Shown here in pieces: positions 5,993-11,385 of a stretch of 11,385 bases of DNA. The position numbers were made by a program, and so were the translations under genes. The stretch spans positions 1 to 11,385 of the forward strand of contig JAFQUW010000001.1 in the NCBI GenBank assembly GCA_017408325.1, in the 5' to 3' direction. Every line of letters starts with the position of its first letter. Positions within the stretch are counted from its first letter, which is position 1. Source of the DNA: Clostridia bacterium (lineage in GTDB: Bacteria > Bacillota > Clostridia > Oscillospirales > SIG627). The notes beneath the pieces were generated by a model, which saw only the letters and a list, made by a program, of their open reading frames with translations, did not search any database and was not told the DNA's origin.

Positions 5993-6958
5993 TTGTCCAA
6001 CAAACTTTCCGTCATCGGCTGCGGCCGATGGGGCTCCTGCCTCGCCTGGTACACCGACCGCATCGGCGAAGACGTCACCCTCTACGGGCGCAAGGGCGCA
6101 TCCGACTTCGCCGCGCTCAAAGAGACGCGCAAAAACGAGTTTGTGACCCTTCCCGCGTCGGTCGCCCTCACCGACGACCTCGCCGAAGCACTCGCCTCCG
6201 ATACGCTCATCATCTCCATCGGAAGCCAGAACCTGCGCGCCTTTCTCGCCGAATGTGCGCCCTTTGACCTCACGGGAAAAACGATCGTGCTCTGTATGAA
6301 GGGCTTGGAGATTGAGAGCGGTATGCGCCTGAGCAGCATCGTGCGCGAGGTGCTCGGAGAGCGCGTGCGCGTTGCCGTCTGGGTCGGGCCCGGACACATT
6401 CAGGACTTCGTGCTCGGCATCCCCAACTGTATGGTCATCGACTCCGACGACGAAGAGACCAAAACCGAGCTTGCACACCGCTTCGCCTCCGACCTCATCC
6501 GTTTCTACGTCGGACAGGACCTCGTCGGAAACGAGATCGGCGCGGCGGCGAAAAACGTCTACGGCATCGGAGCGGGCATCCTCGACGGGCTCGGCTACGC
6601 CTCCCTAAAAGGTGCCTTCATCGTGCGCAGTGCCGTGGAGATGGCGCGCTTCATCACCGCCTGCGGCGGCGACGCAAAGTCCATCTACGGCCTCGCCTTT
6701 TTGGGTGAATGTGAGACGACCTTCTTCTCCCCCCACTCAAACAACAAGCGCTTCGGCGAAAAATTCGTGCGCGGAGAGGCGGAGACGCGTCTGTGCGAAG
6801 GCGTCTACTCCCTCGAGGTGCTCCACCGCCAGAGCCGCGAAAAAGGCGTGGAAATGCCCATCTGCGACGCCCTCTACCGCTGCGTCATCGCGCGCGAGAC
6901 CGACGCAAAGACCCTGCTTGCCACCCTCTTTTCCCGCAGCCTCAAGGAGGAGTTCTGA
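5993..6958 (+). CDS. gpsA: Divergent glycerol-3-phosphate dehydrogenase (GpsA family), TTG start
   Basis: The likely reaction is NAD(P)H reduction of dihydroxyacetone phosphate to sn-glycerol 3-phosphate for phospholipid synthesis. The 321-residue protein has the nucleotide fold GCGRWG (9-14), CMKGLE (101-106), the catalytic-lysine helix EIGAAAKNVYGIGAGILDGL with Lys187, and SNNKRFG (249-255). It departs from classical GpsA in places: GPGHIQDF (132-139) replaces the usual GPSFAxE-like motif, GECETTFFSP replaces the GxGDLxLT region, and Asn250 stands where Arg or His is usual. A specialised clade or a related 2-hydroxy-phosphate dehydrogenase is possible. The start is TTG at 5993, 7 bases after AAAAGGAG (5978-5985). 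The in-frame ATG at 5960 lies inside mgsA and has no suitable ribosome site. Co-transcribed with mgsA. Confidence 0.8.
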   Translation: MSNKLSVIGCGRWGSCLAWYTDRIGEDVTLYGRKGASDFAALKETRKNEFVTLPASVALTDDLAEALASDTLIISIGSQNLRAFLAECAPFDLTGKTIVLCMKGLEIESGMRLSSIVREVLGERVRVAVWVGPGHIQDFVLGIPNCMVIDSDDEETKTELAHRFASDLIRFYVGQDLVGNEIGAAAKNVYGIGAGILDGLGYASLKGAFIVRSAVEMARFITACGGDAKSIYGLAFLGECETTFFSPHSNNKRFGEKFVRGEAETRLCEGVYSLEVLHRQSREKGVEMPICDALYRCVIARETDAKTLLATLFSRSLKEEF

Positions 6959-6986
6959 TCCTCCGTCGCATCGCAAACAGAAATCG

Positions 6987-7015
6987 AAAAAGCCTCCCTT
7001 TCGGGAGGCTTTTTT
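6987..7015. terminator. Two-way terminator between gpsA and ymdB
   Basis: AGCCTCCC (6991-6998) and GGGAGGCT (7003-7010) form an 8-bp stem with loop TTTC, flanked by an A-run (6987-6991) and a T-run (7010-7015). It ends both mgsA-gpsA and the convergent rny-ymdB operon; the ymdB stop lies only 2 bases away. Confidence 0.9.
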
Positions 7016-7016
7016 C

Positions 7017-7799
7017 TCAACAAACCGTCTCGATCCGCTCGGCAGACAGACACCGTCCGTCCTCGGCGACGTCAAACAGGGCGCCCATCAAGACGACCTC
7101 CCCTGCGGCGGGGCGGTAGCGCAGGGGCTCGCCCGTGCGGAAACGGCGGATCGACTCCTCGATCCTCACGCCGAGCACGCTCTCGCGTGCGCCGCACATT
7201 CCGAGGTCGGTGACAAAGCCCGTGGAGTGCGGCAAGATCTGCAGATCCGCCGTGGGAACGTGGGTATGCGTCCCGACGACGACGGAAAAACGACCGTCAA
7301 AGTCCCGCGCGAACGCGCCCTTTTCCGCGCTCGCCTCCGCGTGGAAATCGCAGACGGCAACGTCGTAGTCGCCGCACGCTTTCTCCAGCAGGCGGTCTGC
7401 CGCCTCAAAAGGGTTGTCCGTCCCCGAGAGGAAGGCCTGCCCGAGGAAATTTGCCACCAAGACGCGCAGTCCTCCCGACTCCACGATCACCGAGCCCTCT
7501 CCCCCCGTCGGATGGGTGAGGTTGATCGGGCGAAGGGCGCGGGGATGGTCGTCAAGCCAGTCGCGCATCTCGGGCTTCTTTAAGGTGTGGTTGCCGCCCG
7601 TGAGCACGTCCGCGCCCGCATCAAAGAGCGCCTCGCAGAGCGCGGGATGCGCCCCGTTGTCGTCGGCGCAGTTCTCCGCGTTGACGATCACAAGATTCGC
7701 CTTCGTCTCGCGCCGCAGATCAGGCAGGGCGCGGCAAAGGGCAGAGAGTGCCGCCTCGCCGCAAACGTCCGCCAAAAACAAGAGTTTGACTGTCTTCAT
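7017..7799 (-). CDS. ymdB: YmdB-like metallophosphoesterase (TIGR00282)
   Basis: This 260-residue protein belongs to the YmdB/TIGR00282 family of dinuclear-metal phosphodiesterases. In Bacillus subtilis the family member hydrolyses cyclic nucleotides and affects biofilm and motility choices. Metal ligands are visible at Asp11, Glu42-Asn43, Asn70-His71 (GGNH), His153 (DFHAE), and His178 and His180 (GTHTHVPT), each three residues beyond the B. subtilis positions. There is no signal peptide, so it is cytoplasmic. Two features are looser than usual: the N-terminal ADVCG in place of GDVVG, and a DDNGAHP segment after the Asn43 region. The ribosome site is only a purine run (AGAGAAGAG) upstream of ATG. 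It follows rny by 75 bases, the order known from Bacillus, and probably shares its message. Confidence 0.92.
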   Translation of the reverse strand: MKTVKLLFLADVCGEAALSALCRALPDLRRETKANLVIVNAENCADDNGAHPALCEALFDAGADVLTGGNHTLKKPEMRDWLDDHPRALRPINLTHPTGGEGSVIVESGGLRVLVANFLGQAFLSGTDNPFEAADRLLEKACGDYDVAVCDFHAEASAEKGAFARDFDGRFSVVVGTHTHVPTADLQILPHSTGFVTDLGMCGARESVLGVRIEESIRRFRTGEPLRYRPAAGEVVLMGALFDVAEDGRCLSAERIETVC

Positions 7800-7838
7800 T
7801 CTCTTCTCTTTCTATTCCCTATCTCGGGGGAAAAGCAA

Positions 7839-7869
7839 CTTTGCCGCAGAGAAATCCTCTGCGGCAAAG
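7839..7869 (-). promoter_or_regulatory. Perfect 13-bp hairpin between rny and ymdB
   Basis: CTTTGCCGCAGAG (7839-7851) pairs fully with CTCTGCGGCAAAG (7857-7869) around a 5-base loop, starting 5 bases after the rny stop codon. On the minus strand it is followed by TTGCTTTTCC, too poor in T for a strong terminator. It could be a partial terminator lowering ymdB expression, or a 3'-end stabiliser or processing site. Confidence 0.65.
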
Positions 7870-7874
7870 ACGAC

Positions 7875-9425
7875 TTATTTCGCGTAGTCGACCGCGCGGC
7901 TTTCGCGCACGATCTGAACCTTGATCTGTCCGGGATAGTCCATCTCATCCTCGATGCGACGGGCGATGTCGCGGGCGATGACGACCATGTTGTCGTCGCC
8001 GACGATCTCGGGCTTGACCATAATGCGGATCTCGCGGCCCGCCTGAATGGCGAAGGATTTCTCCACGCCCTCAAACTCACCGGCGATCTCCTCGAGCTTC
8101 TGCAGACGCTTGATGTAGCTGTCAAGGTCCTCTCTGCGCGCGCCGGGACGGGCGGCGGAGATGGCGTCCGCGGCCTGCACGAGGCAAGCGACGAGCGTAT
8201 TCGGTTCCACGTCGCCGTGGTGCGCCTCGATGGCGTTGATGACGTCCGCGTTCTCGCGGTATTTCTTGGCGATCTCCGCACCGATCTGGGTGTGAGAGCC
8301 CTCGACCTCGTGGGAGAGTGCCTTGCCGATGTCGTGCAAGAGACCGGCGCGGCGTGCAAGCGTCGAATCGATGCCGAGCTCATCCGCCAAGAGACCCGCC
8401 ACGTAGGCGACCTCGAGCGAATGCATCAAAACGTTCTGGCCGTAGCTCGTGCGGTACTTGAGTCGACCCAAAAGACGGATCAACTCGGAGTTCATCGAAT
8501 GGATGCCCGCCTGCAGAACGGCGCGTTCGCCCTCCTGCTTGATGGTGGCTTCGACTTCTTTTCTCGCCTTTTCCACGGTCTCTTCAATGCGAGCCGGGTG
8601 GATTCGGCCGTCGGTGATGAGTTTTTCGAGCGACAGACGCGCGATCTCGCGGCGCATCGGATCGAAGGAGGACAAGGTGATTGCCTCCGGAGTGTCGTCG
8701 ATGATGAGATCGACGCCGGTCAGCGTCTCGAGCGTGCGGATGTTGCGGCCCTCACGTCCGATGATGCGACCCTTCATGTCGTCGTTGGGCAGAACGACCA
8801 CGGAGACCGTGACTTCTGCCACCTGATTGGCGGCGCAGCGCTGAATGGCTGCGGTGATGTATTCGCGTGCTTTTTCTTCTGCGTTTTCTTTGAGTTCCTG
8901 CTCGATCGCGGTGATCTTGACCGCTGCGTCGTGACGCGCTTCGGATTCGTAACGCTCGATGAGGCTCTGTTTTGCCTCTTCGGCAGTCAATCCGGAGAGT
9001 TCTTCGAGTTTTTTGAGCTGTTGTTCTTTGAGATTTTCGACCTGCACTTCCCGTGCTTTGATGTCGGAAAGCTTCTGGTTTAAGGTCTCCTCTTTCTTTT
9101 CGACGTTGTCGATCTTGCGTTCCAAGTGCTCTTCGCGCTGGATCAAGCGTTTTTCCTGACGCTGGACCTCCGCTCGGCGCTCCTTGATCTCGCGGTCGGC
9201 CTCGTTGCGGGTGCGAAGAATTTCCTCCTTCGCCTCCAGAAGAGCCTCTTTCTTACGCTGTTCTGCCTCTTTTTTGGCTTCCTCCATGATGACGCGCGCC
9301 TGCGTTTCCGCAGTGCCGATCTTCGCCTCGGCGATCTTCTTGCGATAGAAGTTGCCGACGAAGAAACCGATTCCCAGAGTCAGAAGGGCGACCAGGACTA
9401 AAATGACAATGGTAATGGGATCCAT
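7875..9425 (-). CDS. rny: Ribonuclease Y
   Basis: RNase Y is the membrane-bound endoribonuclease that starts mRNA decay in many Firmicutes. The 516 residues show the full layout: an N-terminal membrane anchor (about 5-26), a long charged coiled coil (about 30-190), a KH RNA-binding domain with GRIIGREGRN at 219-228, and an HD domain. The HD metal site is intact, with His335, His364-Asp365 (LLHDIGKA), His402-His403 and Asp420. Length agrees with B. subtilis Rny (520). AGGGGGTG at 9436-9443, 10 bases before ATG, is the ribosome site. It is the first gene of rny-ymdB, divergent from ddl. Confidence 0.97.
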   Translation of the reverse strand: MDPITIVILVLVALLTLGIGFFVGNFYRKKIAEAKIGTAETQARVIMEEAKKEAEQRKKEALLEAKEEILRTRNEADREIKERRAEVQRQEKRLIQREEHLERKIDNVEKKEETLNQKLSDIKAREVQVENLKEQQLKKLEELSGLTAEEAKQSLIERYESEARHDAAVKITAIEQELKENAEEKAREYITAAIQRCAANQVAEVTVSVVVLPNDDMKGRIIGREGRNIRTLETLTGVDLIIDDTPEAITLSSFDPMRREIARLSLEKLITDGRIHPARIEETVEKARKEVEATIKQEGERAVLQAGIHSMNSELIRLLGRLKYRTSYGQNVLMHSLEVAYVAGLLADELGIDSTLARRAGLLHDIGKALSHEVEGSHTQIGAEIAKKYRENADVINAIEAHHGDVEPNTLVACLVQAADAISAARPGARREDLDSYIKRLQKLEEIAGEFEGVEKSFAIQAGREIRIMVKPEIVGDDNMVVIARDIARRIEDEMDYPGQIKVQIVRESRAVDYAK

Positions 9426-9526
9426 AGGTGTAGAACACCCCCTGTCTGTATTTTGTTTTCAAAGGTTCAAGATTCTATGGATATCTCAAGATAGAGTACT
9501 TGTAAGAGTACAATGCAACAAGATAT

Positions 9527-9555
9527 ATTTTAATCATAAGTCCCCCGTCTGTCAA
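9527..9555 (-). promoter_or_regulatory. Promoter of the rny-ymdB operon
   Basis: On the minus strand TTGACA (9555-9550), a 17-base spacer and TAAAAT (9532-9527). The leader would be about 95 bases, long for this window, and contains a small hairpin TTGTA-AGAG-TACAA (9500-9513) and the inverted repeat TATCT-CA-AGATA (9482-9493). No known riboswitch is recognised. Confidence 0.65.
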
Positions 9556-9621
9556 GGCTTTGAGACCCCTTTTTCGCCGAAGAGCCAAAATTTTTCGTCG
9601 TTTTGCCAAAAAGACCGGCGG

Positions 9622-9635
9622 AAAACGCGCGTTTT
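9622..9635. promoter_or_regulatory. 14-base perfect palindrome just upstream of the ddl promoter
   Basis: AAAACGCGCGTTTT is a perfect palindrome whose right edge lies 15 bases before the -35 box of ddl. Position and symmetry would suit a regulator site, but no regulator family is identified and a palindrome in A/T- and CG-rich flanks could be chance. Confidence 0.3.
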
Positions 9636-9650
9636 TTGCCCCATCCTCTC

Positions 9651-9678
9651 TTGCATTTTCTCGCGCGTGTGTTATAAT
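9651..9678 (+). promoter_or_regulatory. Promoter of the ddl-murI operon
   Basis: TTGCAT (9651-9656), a 16-base spacer and TATAAT (9673-9678), with TGTG at 9668-9671 as extended -10. It has the same TTGCATTTT start and 16-base spacing as the trkA and mgsA promoters. The leader is about 50 bases. Confidence 0.85.
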
Positions 9679-9737
9679 AAATAAAATATCAAACTGTAAG
9701 CTCTCGGCATATTCTGTCTGGAAAAGGAGGAATGATC

Positions 9738-10844
9738 TTGAACACCACGAAAAAATGCACACTCGCCGTCCTCTTCGGCGGAGAGTCCAGCGAACACGAG
9801 ATCTCCTTGGTTTCGACGGAAAGTGTCCTGAAGAATTTAGATGCCGACCGCTACCGCGTCCTGCCCGTGGGAATCACGCGCGAAGGACTCTGGTGGTATT
9901 ACGACGGCGCGTATGAAAACATTGCAAGCGGCGAGTGGGAGCGCGACACCGCGCACCTGACGCCCGTGATCCTCTCCCCGTGCAAAGCGCACGGCGGCCT
10001 TCTGTTCTTCGACAAGGAGAAGGGCACCTATCGCGTCGAAAAGATCGACTGCGTCTTTCCCGTCATGCACGGCGAGACCTGCGAAGACGGAAAGCTGCAG
10101 GGGCTCCTCGCCCTCTCCGGCATGCCCTACGTGGGCTGCGCCACGCGCTCAAGCGCCGTCACGATGGACAAAATTTCCACCAAACTGCTCCTCTCCGCCT
10201 ACGGGATTCCGCAGGCGAAGTGGACGCTTGCGTACCGCCGCGTTTTGAACGCAGAGATGGAAAGTGAGCTTTGCCGCATCGAGCGCGCTCTGCCCTACCC
10301 CGTGTTCGTCAAGCCCTCCGGCGCCGGCTCCTCCCGCGGAGTCTGCCGTGCCGAAAACCGTGAAGAACTCAAAGCCGCCCTCCTCTGTGCCGCCGAATTC
10401 GACGAAAAGATCCTGATCGAAGAAGCCGTTTCGGGAAGTGAAGTGGAAGTCGCGCTTCTGGAACGCGTGACGGAAAACGGAAGCGTGGAACTTTTCGCCT
10501 CCACCCCCGGCGAGATCGTCCCGGACGGCACCTTCTACGACTACGACGCAAAATACGTCAAAGGCACAAGCCTCACCCGCGCCCCCGCTCTGATCTCTGT
10601 CGACGCCACGCGCCGCGTGCAGGATCTCGCACGTCGTATCTTTACCGCGCTCGACTGCACGTCCCTGTCCCGCGCAGACTTCTTCGTCGACGGGGAGACG
10701 GTCGTCTTCAACGAGATCAACACCCTGCCCGGCTTCACCTCGATCAGTATGTATCCGAAACTTTTTTCCCACGACGGAATCGCTTATTCCGCCCTTCTGG
10801 ACGCAATCATCGACCGTGCCGTCAAGGCGGGAGGAAAGCAATGA
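9738..10844 (+). CDS. ddl: D-alanine--D-alanine ligase, TTG start
   Basis: This ATP-dependent cytoplasmic ligase makes the D-Ala-D-Ala dipeptide for peptidoglycan. The 368 residues show the ATP-grasp ligase motifs in order: LFGGESSEHEIS (12-23), HGETCEDG (111-118), VKPSGAGSSRG (191-201), the omega loop FYDYDAKYV (266-274), and Arg312/Asp314 with NEINTLPGFT (325-334). Lys272-Tyr273 match the Lys-Tyr pair of E. coli DdlB. That Tyr marks D-Ala rather than D-lactate use, so a vancomycin-resistance ligase is unlikely. The start is chosen at TTG 9738, 7 bases after AAGGAGG (9724-9730). The in-frame ATG at 9732 has a spacing of only 1 base. The stop codon overlaps the murI start. Confidence 0.95.
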   Translation: MNTTKKCTLAVLFGGESSEHEISLVSTESVLKNLDADRYRVLPVGITREGLWWYYDGAYENIASGEWERDTAHLTPVILSPCKAHGGLLFFDKEKGTYRVEKIDCVFPVMHGETCEDGKLQGLLALSGMPYVGCATRSSAVTMDKISTKLLLSAYGIPQAKWTLAYRRVLNAEMESELCRIERALPYPVFVKPSGAGSSRGVCRAENREELKAALLCAAEFDEKILIEEAVSGSEVEVALLERVTENGSVELFASTPGEIVPDGTFYDYDAKYVKGTSLTRAPALISVDATRRVQDLARRIFTALDCTSLSRADFFVDGETVVFNEINTLPGFTSISMYPKLFSHDGIAYSALLDAIIDRAVKAGGKQ

Positions 10845-11385
10845 AGATCGGCGTATTTGATTCCGGTCTCGGCGGCCTCGGTGCCGTCGGTGCGCTCTCG
10901 CGCTTGAGAGGAGATCTTGATATTATCTACTTCGGTGACACCGCCCGTCTGCCCTACGGCACCCGTTCGGCGGAGACGGTGCGCCGCTACGCCGCGCAAG
11001 ACGCGGCCTTTCTGTTAAGTAAGGGAGTCGACGCGATCCTCATCGCCTGCGGGACGGCCTCCAGTGCCGCGCTTCCCGCGCTTGCCGAAACGCTCTCCGT
11101 TCCCGTGATCGGGGTCGTGGAGCCCGCCTCCCGTGAGGCGGTCGCCGCGTCGAAAAACCGCAGGATCGGCGTCCTCGGCACGCAGGGCACCATTGCCTCC
11201 GGCTCGTATGAGCGCGCCATTCACGCCCTCTGCCCCGAGGCCGAGGTCATTTCCGTCGCCTGTCCCCTGCTCGTCCCCTTCGTGGAGAACGGCGAGGCCG
11301 GAAGCGAGCTTTGCCGTCTCGCCCTCACCCGTTATCTGGAACGCCCGAAAGCCGCAGGCTGTGACACGCTCCTGCTCGGCTGTAC
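10841..11385 (+). CDS. murI: Glutamate racemase, 3' end outside the window
   Basis: The enzyme interconverts L- and D-glutamate and supplies D-Glu for the peptidoglycan stem. The visible 181 residues carry FDSGLGG (6-12), YFGDTARLPYG (30-40), the first catalytic Cys at 70 in IACGTAS, the VIGVVEPA region, and the second catalytic Cys at 181 in LLLGC, where the window ends. Well-studied racemases read CNT at the first Cys; here Asn is replaced by Gly71. The start ATG overlaps the ddl stop (ATGA), with GGAGG at 10830-10834 six bases upstream, so it is translationally coupled to ddl. The gene is cut by the edge and not known to be broken. Confidence 0.9.
   Translation, partial: MKIGVFDSGLGGLGAVGALSRLRGDLDIIYFGDTARLPYGTRSAETVRRYAAQDAAFLLSKGVDAILIACGTASSAALPALAETLSVPVIGVVEPASREAVAASKNRRIGVLGTQGTIASGSYERAIHALCPEAEVISVACPLLVPFVENGEAGSELCRLALTRYLERPKAAGCDTLLLGC

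Noticed and set aside
7587..9083. A 498-residue plus-strand open frame opposite ymdB and rny
   Set aside because: It is antisense to two genes with complete motifs and has an Asp/Leu/Val/Arg-rich translation without family signature.
9732..9737. ATG at 9732 as the ddl start
   Set aside because: It is 1 base from AGGAGG, too close for initiation; TTG 9738 has a 7-base spacing.
9738..10844. A D-Ala-D-lactate ligase or vancomycin-resistance gene
   Set aside because: The omega loop has the Lys-Tyr pair of D-Ala-D-Ala ligases, and the neighbour is murI, not vanH or vanX.

Overview
The window looks like chromosomal DNA of a Clostridia-type Firmicute, probably a gut Oscillospirales relative. This is inferred from strong AGGAGG ribosome sites, SigA-like promoters with a TGTGN extended -10, the rny-ymdB pair, a two-RCK TrkA with TrkH, and G+C-rich coding DNA with TTG starts in some genes. 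It is mostly housekeeping sequence with one accessory-looking patch at the left end.

Left end (1-1770): about 460 bases hold no credible gene. They carry a composite palindromic element: a tRNA T-arm look-alike, four GC-rich hairpins and a long two-way terminator-like hairpin. Next comes a mirrored array of small hairpins separated by GTGAAATA on one side and TATTTCAC on the other. A promoter then drives an A+T-richer gene for a membrane-anchored NERD-domain protein. Its sequence style differs from everything to its right, which suggests acquisition.

Middle (1802-6958): an AIM24/TIGR00266-family gene ends at a two-way terminator facing the trkA-trkH potassium uptake operon on the minus strand. 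Divergent from trkA runs mgsA-gpsA, two genes whose products both consume dihydroxyacetone phosphate. The two divergent promoters are near-identical copies in inverted orientation.

Right (7017-11385): a second two-way terminator separates gpsA from the minus-strand rny-ymdB operon (RNase Y, then a cyclic-nucleotide phosphodiesterase), with a 13-bp hairpin between the two genes. Divergent from rny lies ddl-murI, making the D-Ala-D-Ala and D-Glu needed for peptidoglycan. The two overlap by ATGA, and murI is cut by the window edge. Its first catalytic motif reads CGT rather than CNT.

No complete new multi-gene system is evident. The least explained parts are the two repeat structures at the left end, the NERD membrane protein beside them, and the divergent GpsA.
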